The translations under genes and the position numbers were made by a program. The notes below the pieces were generated by a model. It saw only the letters and a program-made list of their open reading frames with translations. It did no database searches and was not told the origin of the DNA. A DNA stretch of 64,000 bases from Henckelia pumila (Eukaryota; Streptophyta; Magnoliopsida; Lamiales; Gesneriaceae), in NCBI RefSeq assembly GCF_033568475.1, contig NW_027331833.1, forward strand, positions 5,332,001 through 5,396,000, in the 5' to 3' direction. Of the stretch, positions 11,022 through 22,240 are shown one piece after another. Positions within the stretch are counted from its first letter, which is position 1. Every line of letters starts with the position of its first letter.

Positions 11022-11204
11022 AAATCTAATCTGGATTTCATATACACATATTTCATCTAATAATCATATTGTCATAACATGGAACACCCATATGCAATAA
11101 GGTAAACAAGTCAAAAATAAGAAATAAATAAGTAAATACATAGATAAATATAAACTCTAACAGTTATAAATGATTCTTTCACTATCTTCACCTAATAGTG
11201 TAAG

Positions 11205-11466
11205 TCTTAAGTCTATGGTCCCAGTAGATTTTGGTTGCTCACTTTGCCACTAGGTGTTAATCCTAGTGAGGTAATTATTAAGTATTTCATTAAAGTAATC
11301 AAACAACATTTACACTTACTGTGCAAGATGTTTTTGATTTTCTTGAAGTATGTTTACAGCCTCCTGGGGTTCCAAAATATTTGTTGGAGCAACAGAATGC
11401 TACCAAAAAAAAAGGTAAAAGTTGGGCAAATATTTCCTCACAGAAAAGTATGCAGAGTGACACATG
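11205..11466 (+). pseudogene. possible captured coding exons, unidentified
   Basis: On the plus strand a frame with FWLLTLPLGVNPSE ends at GAG|GTAATT (about 11270). A second frame from about 11328 reads DVFDFLEVCLQPPGVPKYLL and continues to a stop at about 11469. The GTAA...CAAG interval between them looks like a short intron. The sequence faintly recalls the N-terminal region of plant zf-4CXXC_R1 (CDCA7-like) proteins, but this is a weak impression. Several minus-strand frames overlap here and are less convincing. Confidence 0.3.
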
Positions 11467-11469
11467 ATT

Positions 11470-12172
11470 AATGTAAAACAAGGAGAAAAGCATGTCTGGC
11501 ATAATCATCTTTCCCAAGTCTTCACGAGAAACTTTAGAATTATAAATGATTTTTTCAATATCTTCACCTAATAACCAAATCCACATTTTAAATAAAACAT
11601 GTTTTTTATCCTTTAAATAAAAACAAGTGTGCTAGATTGAAATATATGATTGAGCATGGAATTTTGAGCAGCATAAATCAGGGAGAAAAGCATGTCTGCA
11701 AAATCATCTTTCCCAGGCCATCCACCGGGTAAAACCCATCTGATATTTGTCCATCCAAAGCAACCAGATTGCAAAATTACATTAAAATAAAATCAAATTC
11801 ATATTCTCACAGCTTCAACACATTTGTTTTCTAATACCAAGCAATTTCAAATATCCTAATCACACAATCAAACAAGTAAAATCAACGCATGCATGTTCTG
11901 CGCAACTCAATTCATCATTATATTCAGTTTTTAGACTTGAATGCTACGAATAGGTAATTAATTCATAGCATCTAACAAAAAAAAAAGAGAAAAGAATTTA
12001 ATTACGGTCAGCAAATAATTAGGATAAATGCAAACCAATTCAAAGAACATCATGCTACAACAATCATGCCCCAACAAAACTTCAATCACCTCAATGTTAC
12101 AAAACAAAAGATTAAACACCCAAAAGAACACATCCATTCAAACCCAAAATAGATATTAAAGAAAATAGAAAC
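11470..12172. other. non-coding interior of the CACTA complex
   Basis: AT-rich DNA. Two related segments (about 11478-11525 and 11672-11720) share GGAGAAAAGCATGTCTG and ATCATCTTTCCCA, so a local duplication is present. Short minus-strand frames occur but I cannot identify them. The gypsy target duplication GAAAC lies at 12168-12172. Confidence 0.5.
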
Positions 12173-14738
12173 TGCAACGACCCTAACTCTCTAATAAATA
12201 AATATGCGGAAATTTTTTTTTTTTTTTTTTTTTTTTATACTACTAAATAAATATAAGTACATATATGCCCATACATATATGCACCAAATAAAAATACTAA
12301 AAATAAATTCATGACTAAATAAATAAACAATTTGAATACTTAAATAAAATGCATTCTTAAAAATAATTAAACAAACTGAGTCAACCCTAGAATTAAAAAT
12401 ATACTGCATAAATAAAATAAATAAAAATGTGCATGCACTAAAATATTTAATAAAATATTTCAAACACCTCAACCCAAATAAAATAATAAAATGTATCATA
12501 AGACATCAGCACGGTGACTCAGAAGCTGTCACGGTCACGGGGCTACTGCAGCACGGCTCATACATCCTCACCACCGGTAGGAGTAACCTGTTCCTCTACG
12601 TACTCACCTGCACCATATCAGTGTAGTGAGCCTAGAGGCCCAACATGCATACTAACAAGGGTTTAAAATAATTTAAATCAATTTAATACTAATACATACA
12701 TATACATGAATGAGCATGCTTAAAAATTACTTAACATAAATTACATAATTAAACATACATAACATACATAATATCATACATACATAAGTTGTTGAGCATT
12801 TATTTTCTGAACATCGAATGGTCCTATCCGTAAGTGTGACCCATAGTGCGACTGATCAGTCTAGGAAACCATCGTACGAGGCTGGTGGCGAACCACCCAT
12901 ACATAAATGGCAGAAAACTGCCCATACATAAATGGCAGAAACTGCCCATACATAAATGGCCACACTACTTCAATTTCCACCTAAAATATTTTATTTGCTC
13001 AACCATAGAAATTTAATCATAGCATAAAAAATGGATTTCATGAATGCATGTACTTAAATAATTTGTGTGTCCTTCATATATATTTAATTTAATTTTTCTT
13101 ACTAAAATATAAATATTAAAATAACTTAAATGCATAAAAATAATTAAATATATAATCAGGACACATGCAATTTTTCTCATGGATGGTTCTGGACTGCTGG
13201 CCCTACACTCAAGCCCATTAACACTTAAACTGGCCCAATGGGCCCAAAAACCCAAAGACTGGCCCATTAACTTTTATGGGCCCAAAAGCCCATAAAATTA
13301 ATGGACTAACTTAATTAAAATTTTAAAAGTTCAAATAAAATTATTTGGGAGTCCAAATAATTTTATTTTAATTTAACTGACTAAATAACCCATTAATTCA
13401 TAAAATGTTTTAAAAATAAAAAGACTCGAGCCCGGCCCACCAAACCCGGACCCGGACCCACTTAACCCGACCCACTAACCTACTGACCCGACCCGAGCCC
13501 CCACGACCCGACCCGGTACTCTGAAACCCTAAACCCGAACCCCTTTTCCTAACCTAGCCTCTCGGCCGCCGAGGGTTTGGGCAGCAGGCCTTCAACGCCT
13601 GCTGCCGCCCTGCTCCGGCCACGACCGGCCGGAGCGCCGCCGGCAGGACCTTCCCAGGGTCCTGCCGGTTCGAGCCACACCAGGCCCCTGCCCCCATGCA
13701 CGCCCAAACCCCCAAGCCGCAGCCCTTTCTCCCAAACCCCAATCGTGCGCAGCTGCAGCCTTCTAGCCAAAACCTGATCGGCCGAGCCCTTCTCAGCCCC
13801 AAGCCCTGCCATGGCTCGATCCTTAGGCACCCTAGGACCTCACCTGACCGAACCCTCAGCCCCGAACCAAGCCATGCCAACAAAATTTCGTGAACCATGA
13901 ATCATGCACGCAAACAACATCCTTCAACAAAATTTTTTCTGAAAAATAGTTAAAGAAATTCGATGCCCACTTATCCTACATATTATACACTGATATAATG
14001 TTAAAATGAGAAGAAAATCATGCCTTTCACCGTAGGTAAGGATTTAACACGCGTAGGACGGACTTCGGGACGCCGGAACGACGATGGCTTGCTTGGAACC
14101 TTAAAGACCGGGGCTATGGTGTTCTTGGAGCTTGCTATCTGACGAAGAAGGTGAGGAAGAAGATGGAGGTGACGGCTGATGCTAGGGGAGAAGGAATGGA
14201 TCGGCTAGGGTAGGGTTTGGAATATAATATTTTAGGTTAATTAGAATATAGGTTAACTAATTAAATAAAAAGGTTTTAAAATAATTAAAATACAACCTAA
14301 CTCTTAAATAAACATTTAAAAATCTGAACACCTAAATAAAATCTCGAAATAATAATTTAGGGGAATTTTAAAAATACTAAAAAGTCAATATTTTGATTAA
14401 TTTTGGATAAAAATGACCCCTAAAATTAAATAAAATTAAATACTTAAAATTTTGGGATAATAAAATTCAAAATAATATTTTAAGGCTCCAAAAAGGCTCA
14501 TAAAATAAATTGGGTGGAAAGTTGTCATCTCGTCCGTCCACGGTCCCGTCTACGCGATTAAACAATAAAAATACTAAAAATCATAAAAATCACTAATTAT
14601 GGGTTAAATGCTTAAAAATAACTTAAATCATGCATAAATACTTCACATAATTATTTAACCCATAAATCATAAATTTAAATAATTAAATATCCTAATTATG
14701 CAGGCGGATTTATGTAATTAAAAATACCGGGTGTTACA
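12173..14738 (-). repeat. 3' LTR of the young gypsy
   Basis: 2566 bp. It contains a poly-T run near its left end, three copies of a roughly 26-bp tandem unit (CCCATACATAAATGGCAGAA) at about 12896-12963, and a GC-rich block at 13430-13870 that creates long but meaningless open frames on both strands. The polypurine tract (TAAGGGGGGGAGAAT on the minus strand, 14739-14753) abuts it internally. Confidence 0.95.
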
Positions 14739-14753
14739 ATTCTCCCCCCCTTA
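14739..14753 (-). promoter_or_regulatory. polypurine tract of the young gypsy
   Basis: Minus-strand purine run immediately upstream of the 3' LTR, in the position used for plus-strand DNA priming. Confidence 0.85.
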
Positions 14754-14783
14754 AATTGAATTTCGTCCTCGAAATTAAAGTAC

Positions 14784-17700
14784 TTACCCGAACAACTCCG
14801 GGTAGCGAGTCCTCATATCCTCCTCGGTCTCCCAAGTAGCTTCCTCCTCCGAGTGATTCAGCCACTGGACTCTGACCATCGGTATGACCCGTGTCCTAAG
14901 CCTCCGCTCCTCTCTAGCCAAGATCCGCACTGGTCTCTCCTCGTATACAAGATCCGGTGGCAACTGTAAGGGCTCGAAATCCAACACATGCGATGGATTG
15001 GAGACATATCTCCGAAGCATGGATACATGGAATACGTTGTGCACTGCCGCTAGCCCTGGAGGTAGAGCTAAACGATAGGCCAACGTGCCAACTCGCTCCA
15101 AGATCTCGAATGGCCCTATGTATCTCGGATTAAGCTTGCCTCTCCGCCCAAAACGCGCTACTCCCTTCATAGGTGACACCTTCAAGAATACGTGATCACC
15201 TACCGCGAACTCCAAATCGCGTCGTCTGGCATCCGCATAACTCTTCTGCCGACTCTGCGCAGTCCTCATCCTATCTCGAATCTGCGTCACTATGTCAGCT
15301 GTCTGCTGCACAATCTCTGGACCCAACAAAATCCTCTCACCAACCTCATCCCAATGCACCGGAGATCTGCATCTCCTCCCATAAAGTGCTGCATATGGAG
15401 CCATACCTATAGACGACTGAAAGCTGTTGTTATAGGTAAACTCCACTAAAGGCAGTCTAGTCTCCCAAGATCCTCGAAAATCGATAACACAAGCTCTCAG
15501 AAGATCCTCGAGAACCTGGATCACTCTCTCGGACTGACCATCTGTCTGGGGATGAAATGCTGTACTGAACAAAAGCCTAGTCCCCAAAGCTGTGTGCAGA
15601 CTCTTCCAAAATGCTGAGGTGAATCTCGGATCTCTGTCTGACACAATAGACACTGGTATGCCATGCAGTCTAACAATCTCTCTGATGTAAAGCTCTGCAT
15701 ACTGTGTCAAAGTGTAGTTAATCCTTACCGGCAAGAAATGAGCTGACTTGGTGAGTCTATCCACAATCACCCAAATCGCTGTACACCCTCTGGTACTCCT
15801 CGGTAAGCCAACTACAAAGTCCATTGTAATATTCTCCCATTTCCATTCCGGAATAGGGAGAGGTCTAAGAAGTCCCGCTGGACGCTGATGCTCTGCTTTG
15901 ACTTGCTGACAAGTCAAGCACTCTGACACCACTCTCCCGATGTCACTCTTCATCCCGGGCCACCAATACAATAGCTGCAAATCTCGGTACATCTTCGTAC
16001 TTCCGGGGTGAATGGAGTACGGAGATGCATGAGCCTCTGCTAGAATCTCGGCTCTCAACTGATCAACGCTCGGTACCCACATCCTACCACGGTACTGAAC
16101 GATGCCATCCTCCACTGTATACAAGAGACTACCTCTGGCCTCATCTCTCTGTCTCCATCGCTGTAGCTCCTCATCAGTGGACTGTCCCTCTCTAATCCGA
16201 TCTCTCAAAACTGGCTGCACCGTCAACACTGACAAGCTCGGTGCATGGCCACTCGGATAGCACTCCAAACCAAATCTCTGAATCTCGGTCTGTAGTGGTA
16301 ACTGCACAGTCAAACATGATACCACTGACGACTTCCGACTCAAAGCATCTGCCACTACATTAGCCTTACCCGGATGGTAGCTAATGTCACAATCATAATC
16401 CTTAACAAGCTCAAGCCATCTGCGCTGCCTCATGTTCAACTCCTTCTGGGTGAAGAAGTACTTGAGGCTCTTGTGGTCGGTGAAAATCTTGCACTTCTCG
16501 CCGTAAAGATAGTGCCTCCAGATTTTCAACGCAAATACCACTGCTGCAAGCTCCAAATCATGCGTCGGATAGTTCTGCTCATGAATCTTCAACTGTCGCG
16601 ACGCATATGCGATAACTCTGCCACTCTGCATAAGTACTGCGCCCAAACCAAGCTTGGACGCGTCGGTGTACACCACTAACTCCTCATGTGGCACTGTCAT
16701 AGCTAACACCGGTGCTGAAGTAAGTGCATCCTTCAGCTGATCAAAGCTCCTCTGACAATCTGGACTCCAACTATACTTCGCGTTCTTCTTGGTCAAGGAA
16801 GTCAAGGGTACTGCAATAGAGGAAAAACCCTTGATGAACTTCCTATAGTATCCTGCTAAACCCAAGAAGCTACGAATCTCCGAAGCATTCTTTGGAATCC
16901 CCCAATCCCTCACTGCCTGCACCTTGGACTGATCCACTGCGATCCCATCCCTAGAAATAATGTGGCCTAGAAACGCCACCTGCTCCAACCAAAACTCACA
17001 CTTACTGAACTTTGCAAACAGTCGATGCTCCTCAAAGTCTGCAAGGCTGTATGCAAATGCTGTGTATGCTCCTCAATGCTCCTCGAGTAGATCAATATGT
17101 CATCAATGAATACAATGACAAACTGATCTAGATACGGCTGGAAGACACGATGCATAAGATCCATAAACACTGCTGGAGCATTGGTTAACCCAAAGGGCAT
17201 CACCAAGAACTCATAGTGCCCATATCGTGTCCTAAAGGCAGTCTTAGACACATCTGAATCTCTGACTCTCAGCTGATGGTAACCAGATCGCAGATCAATC
17301 TTGGAGAATACCGAAGCTCCCTGCAACTGATCGAATAAATCCTCTATCCTCGGTAGTGGATACTTATTCTTCACTGTGACTCTGTTGAGCTCTCGGTAGT
17401 CGATGCACAATCTCATGCTGCCGTCCTTCTTCTTCACAAACAACACTGGAGCTCCCCATGGAGAAAAGCTAGGACGAACAAAACCCTTCTCCAACAACTC
17501 CTGAATCTGCTCCTTCAACTCTCTCATCTCTGTAGGAGCAAGTCGATACGGTGCCTTAGAGATAGGCACAGTATCCGGCAACAACTCAATACTGAACTCC
17601 ACCTCTCTCACTGGTGGAACTCCTGCAACATCGTCAGGAAAAACATCTGGATAGTCACGTACCACCTCTATATCTGATAAAGATCTGCTAGAAACATCGG

Positions 17701-18156
17701 AGGTAGTGACCACACTAGCAAGAAATCCCTGACATCCATTGCGCAACAGTTTCCTCGCACGAACAAGTGATATCATCTGAGGAATATTGCTTGACTGAGA
17801 TGCAAAGAAAGTAAACATCTCACCTCCTGCTGGCTTCACTGATACTGTCCTACGTCGGAAATCAATCGAAGCTCCATTAACTGATAGCCAGTCCATACCC
17901 AAAATCATGTCAAACCCAGTCAATGGAAGAACCACTAGATCTGCTCGGATGGAGTGTCCCTGCAGCTCCAATGCCAGATCCCTGACGACACTAGTGGTAG
18001 TGATAATCTGACCGGATGGCATGGTAACATCGTAACCACTGTCTACAACCTCTGGTGTAATGCCTATCTGTCTGATAAAATCCCGGGAGATAAACGAATG
18101 CGTGGCTCCTGAATCTAGCAACGCAAACGTGGAGTTGCCTCCAACTAGAATTCTCC
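14784..18156 (-). pseudogene. gypsy pol (protease, RT, RNase H, integrase, chromodomain), one frameshift
   Basis: Begins as an exon at 18156. Protease has [12 protein letters not shown] has the catalytic box FIDD ([15 protein letters not shown]). RNase H includes [15 protein letters not shown]. Integrase has its zinc-binding segment ([10 protein letters not shown] to CLTCQQVK) and the catalytic acidic residues in [21 protein letters not shown] and TDGQSERV. The C terminus ([19 protein letters not shown] to [12 protein letters not shown]) is a chromodomain, which tethers chromovirus integration complexes to chromatin. The frame shifts by one base near 17035, between LQTLRS and [14 protein letters not shown], where the two open parts (16967-18121 and 14784-16988) overlap. 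Otherwise it reads cleanly to the end. Confidence 0.93.
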
Positions 18157-18352
18157 CTGCACGCAGAAGATTCCCAACAATTCATACCACTATGCTCCCA
18201 AGGTTAAAACACTAAAATCCTTAATTCTAATCACAAAGAAACAAAATTCTTATTCTAGCATGCTGATAATTAAACTCATGTAACAGGCATTCAGTTATAA
18301 TTGCAATTAAACAAAAGCAAAGAATTGAAAAAGTTCTAGGGGTTAAGTATAC
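18157..18352 (-). other. apparent spliceosomal intron between gag and pol
   Basis: 196 nt on the minus strand. It begins GTATAC right after the codons for LIT plus one base, and ends TTCTGCGTGCAG. It is strongly AT-rich between GC-balanced coding flanks and contains stops in all frames. Joining the flanks gives LITG followed by [16 protein letters not shown], the uninterrupted gag-protease order. The other gypsy in this window reads straight through this same point (IVTG then MISIANLPTNVLID, near 39515). Without splicing, Gag ends seven bases into the intron with the tail GILNP then a stop. So one RNA could give Gag unspliced and Gag-Pol spliced. Confidence 0.72.
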
Positions 18353-19403
18353 CGGTGATCAAGGAGGTATCTGGATCTGCCTCCTCAGCCTGCATCACAT
18401 ACACTCGCCCACTAACATTCTGCCTCTGCGGGCAGTTGGCAATCTGATGCCCTGGCTCCTTGCAACGATAGCAGACTCCTGCTCCCAAAAGACACTGCCC
18501 GGAATGCATCTTCTGGCACTTCGGACACACTGGATATCTCCCTGGAGTAGGGGCCCCGCCCCTAGTCTGCTGCTGTGGCTTCCCCTGAGGCCTCTGCTGA
18601 ATCGGGCCCTTAGATGGCCCTGTAGACTGCTTCTTCGCAGGTGGCTGCGAAGATGGTCGCTGATACCCTGTATGCGTAAACTGTCTCTTACTCTGTTGCT
18701 CTCTCTGGATCGCTGTCCGACCCTCCTCAGAACGCAAAGCTCGGCTGACTGCAGACTCATATGTGAAAACGTCTGCCATGCGTACGTCATGCCTGATCTC
18801 TGCCTTCAGGCCCTCAACAAACTGTCGCAGCTTCTCCTGCGGACTCTCAGCAATCATGGGCACAAAACGACAGCCCCTCTCAAACTGGCTCACATAATCC
18901 ACCACAGATCGGTCCCCCTGACGGAGACTCATGAACTCACGGATCATGCGGCTACGCACGTCCTCAGTAAAATACTTGGCGTAGAAGATACGCCTGAACT
19001 CAACCCACGTCAATGTCGGTAGATGGACCCCTCTAACTGCACCCTCCCACCATGAGGCGGCATCGCCTCGCATCATATATGTAGCACAGCTCACCCTGTC
19101 GGCGTCTGTGATCCCCATGTAGTCAAAGATGGACTCAAGTGAGCGAATCCATCCCTCCGCCACCAACGGATCGGTGGTCCCCAGAAACTCCTTAGGCCCC
19201 TTCTTCTGGAACCTCTCTGCGACGTCCTCCTCGTGGGACAGTCTGGGACGGGCAGCCTGCTGCTCCAACAGAGCAGTAATACCCGCCATCATCGTGGCAC
19301 TGGCCTGCTCCAGTGCTGTCATGGGGTGCTGCTGAGGTGGCGGTGGAGGTGGAGGTCCCCCACGTCGGTTCACTGGTCTGGGAGGCATTCTGCACCACCA
19401 CAT
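18336..19403 (-). CDS. gypsy Gag, open
   Basis: Structural protein of the virus-like particle. The likely start is the ATG at 19388 (MPPRPVNRRGG); an in-frame ATG at 19403 adds five residues. An N-terminal Pro-rich stretch is followed by the gag domain with WIRSLESIFDYMG, YMMRGDAASWWEG and FVEGLKAEIRHDV. A Gln/Pro/Lys-rich linker then leads to two zinc-binding motifs, CPKCQKMHSGQC and CYRCKEPGHQIANC. The frame runs about 5 codons into the apparent intron before its stop at 18336-18338. No internal stop or shift is seen. Confidence 0.93.
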   Translation of the reverse strand: MWWCRMPPRPVNRRGGPPPPPPPQQHPMTALEQASATMMAGITALLEQQAARPRLSHEEDVAERFQKKGPKEFLGTTDPLVAEGWIRSLESIFDYMGITDADRVSCATYMMRGDAASWWEGAVRGVHLPTLTWVEFRRIFYAKYFTEDVRSRMIREFMSLRQGDRSVVDYVSQFERGCRFVPMIAESPQEKLRQFVEGLKAEIRHDVRMADVFTYESAVSRALRSEEGRTAIQREQQSKRQFTHTGYQRPSSQPPAKKQSTGPSKGPIQQRPQGKPQQQTRGGAPTPGRYPVCPKCQKMHSGQCLLGAGVCYRCKEPGHQIANCPQRQNVSGRVYVMQAEEADPDTSLITGILNP

Positions 19404-19561
19404 ATTTATTTACGTAAATCGCCTTGCATAACTAAGTGTTTAAAAATTAAGGCTAACTTAAATTCTAGAAATTTAAATCATACTATAAACATTTAAAACT
19501 TACAGACCGGTAGCGTGGATTTCTGAGCTTGCATAGCAGTAGTGACCCCTCCAAGGACCGT

Positions 19562-19573
19562 GCTTTGATACCA
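19562..19573 (-). promoter_or_regulatory. primer binding site of the young gypsy
   Basis: TGGTATCAAAGC on the minus strand, two bases inside the 5' LTR. It differs at one base from the initiator-Met site TGGTATCAGAGC. Confidence 0.85.
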
Positions 19574-19575
19574 AC

Positions 19576-22138
19576 TGCAACGACCCTAACTCTCTAATAA
19601 ATAAATATGCGGAAATTTTTTTTTTTTTTTTTTTTTATACTACTAAATAAATATAAGTACATATATGCCCATACATATATGCACCAAATAAAAATACTAA
19701 AAATAAATTCATGACTAAATAAATAAACAATTTGAATACTTAAATAAAATGCATTCTTAAAAATAATTAAACAAACTGAGTCAACCCTAGAATTAAAAAT
19801 ATACTGCATAAATAAAATAAATAAAAATGTGCATGCACTAAAATATTTAATAAAATATTTCAAACACCTCAACCCAAATAAAATAATAAAATGTATCATA
19901 AGACATCAGCACGGTGACTCAGAAGCTGTCACGGTCACGGGGCTACTGCAGCACGGCTCATACATCCTCACCACCGGTAGGAGTAACCTGTTCCTCTACG
20001 TACTCACCTGCACCATATCAGTGTAGTGAGCCTAGAGGCCCAACATGCATACTAACAAGGGTTTAAAATAATTTAAATCAATTTAATACTAATACATACA
20101 TATACATGAATGAGCATGCTTAAAAATTACTTAACATAAATTACATAATTAAACATACATAACATACATAATATCATACATACATAAGTTGTTGAGCATT
20201 TATTTTCTGAACATCGAATGGTCCTATCCGTAAGTGTGACCCATAGTGCGACTGATCAGTCTAGGAAACCATCGTACGAGGCTGGTGGCGAACCACCCAT
20301 ACATAAATGGCAGAAAACTGCCCATACATAAATGGCAGAAACTGCCCATACATAAATGGCCACACTACTTCAATTTCCACCTAAAATATTTTATTTGCTC
20401 AACCATAGAAATTTAATCATAGCATAAAAAATGGATTTCATGAATGCATGTACTTAAATAATTTGTGTGTCCTTCATATATATTTAATTTAATTTTTCTT
20501 ACTAAAATATAAATATTAAAATAACTTAAATGCATAAAAATAATTAAATATATAATCAGGACACATGCAATTTTTCTCATGGATGGTTCTGGACTGCTGG
20601 CCCTACACTCAAGCCCATTAACACTTAAACTGGCCCAATGGGCCCAAAAACCCAAAGACTGGCCCATTAACTTTTATGGGCCCAAAAGCCCATAAAATTA
20701 ATGGACTAACTTAATTAAAATTTTAAAAGTTCAAATAAAATTATTTGGGAGTCCAAATAATTTTATTTTAATTTAACTGACTAAATAACCCATTAATTCA
20801 TAAAATGTTTTAAAAATAAAAAGACTCGAGCCCGGCCCACCAAACCCGGACCCGGACCCACTTAACCCGACCCACTAACCTACTGACCCGACCCGAGCCC
20901 CCACGACCCGACCCGGTACTCTGAAACCCTAAACCCGAACCCCTTTTCCTAACCTAGCCTCTCGGCCGCCGAGGGTTTGGGCAGCAGGCCTTCAACGCCT
21001 GCTGCCGCCCTGCTCCGGCCACGACCGGCCGGAGCGCCGCCGGCAGGACCTTCCCAGGGTCCTGCCGGTTCGAGCCACACCAGGCCCCTGCCCCCATGCA
21101 CGCCCAAACCCCCAAGCCGCAGCCCTTTCTCCCAAACCCCAATCGTGCGCAGCTGCAGCCTTCTAGCCAAAACCTGATCGGCCGAGCCCTTCTCAGCCCC
21201 AAGCCCTGCCATGGCTCGATCCTTAGGCACCCTAGGACCTCACCTGACCGAACCCTCAGCCCCGAACCAAGCCATGCCAACAAAATTTCGTGAACCATGA
21301 ATCATGCACGCAAACAACATCCTTCAACAAAATTTTTTCTGAAAAATAGTTAAAGAAATTCGATGCCCACTTATCCTACATATTATACACTGATATAATG
21401 TTAAAATGAGAAGAAAATCATGCCTTTCACCGTAGGTAAGGATTTAACACGCGTAGGACGGACTTCGGGACGCCGGGACGACGATGGCTTGCTTGGAACC
21501 TTAAAGACCGGGGCTATGGTGTTCTTGGAGCTTGCTATCTGACGAAGAAGGTGAGGAAGAAGATGGAGGTGACGGCTGATGCTAGGGGAGAAGGAATGGA
21601 TCGGCTAGGGTAGGGTTTGGAATATAATATTTTAGGTTAATTAGAATATAGGTTAACTAATTAAATAAAAAGGTTTTAAAATAATTAAAATACAACCTAA
21701 CTCTTAAATAAACATTTAAAAATCTGAACACCTAAATAAAATCTCGAAATAATAATTTAGGGGAATTTTAAAAATACTAAAAAGTCAATATTTTGACTAA
21801 TTTTGGATAAAAATGACCCCTAAAATTAAATAAAATTAAATACTTAAAATTTTGGGATAATAAAATTCAAAATAATATTTTAAGGCTCCAAAAAGGCTCA
21901 TAAAATAAATTGGGTGGAAAGTTGTCATCTCGTCCGTCCACGGTCCCGTCTACGCGATTAAACAATAAAAATACTAAAAATCATAAAAATCACTAATTAT
22001 GGGTTAAATGCTTAAAAATAACTTAAATCATGCATAAATACTTCACATAATTATTTAACCCATAAATCATAAATTTAAATAATTAAATATCCTAATTATG
22101 CAGGCGGATTTATGTAATTAAAAATACCGGGTGTTACA
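19576..22138 (-). repeat. 5' LTR of the young gypsy
   Basis: 2563 bp, essentially identical to 12173-14738 (the 3-bp length difference is the poly-T run). It carries the same tandem unit at about 20296-20363 and the same GC-rich block at 20830-21270. All open frames inside duplicate those of the other LTR and are not genes. Confidence 0.95.
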
Positions 22139-22152
22139 GAAACAATACTCAC

Positions 22153-22240
22153 GTGATCAATAACTGCTACAGGCTCTGAATGCTTCACATTCTGATTTGC
22201 CGAGTTCCATGTCATTGCCTTTAAACGAGGGACACTTTCC
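22153..22240 (-). pseudogene. captured exon, unidentified protein
   Basis: 88 bp bounded by a TTGCTGTGTAG acceptor and a GTGAGT donor on the minus strand. One frame reads ESVPRLKAMTWNSANQNVKH and then SEPVAVIDH without a stop. The young gypsy inserted only 14 bp beyond the donor. The exon has real-gene character but I do not recognise the protein. It belongs to the cargo of the CACTA complex. Confidence 0.45.

Larger units (their letters stand above)
12173..22138 (-). mobile_element. young Ty3/gypsy chromovirus (Tekay-like)
   Basis: 9966 bp. LTRs at 12173-14738 and 19576-22138 begin TGCAACGACCC and end GGTGTTACA. The perfect duplication GAAAC lies at 12168-12172 and 22139-22143. The internal order on the minus strand is gag, protease, RT, RNase H, integrase, with a chromodomain at the C terminus, as in the Tekay/Del lineage. 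The LTRs differ, as far as I can see by eye, at two substitutions (near 14077 and 14396 against 21477 and 21796) and a poly-T length of 24 versus 21, so the insertion is very recent. gag is open; pol carries one frameshift. It is inserted in the CACTA complex. Confidence 0.96.

Noticed and set aside
12191..12626. Open frames at the LTR start, including one with a poly-Lys run
   Set aside because: The poly-Lys comes from the poly-T tract; the frames recur in the second LTR copy and have no protein features.
13549..13898. Overlapping long open frames on both strands in a GC-rich block
   Set aside because: They lie inside the gypsy LTR, recur identically at 20949-21298, and long frames on both strands are expected where stop codons are rare because of high GC.
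18395..19022. Leu/Arg-rich plus-strand and alternative minus-strand frames opposite gag
   Set aside because: Shadows of the real Gag frame, which has domain and zinc-knuckle matches.
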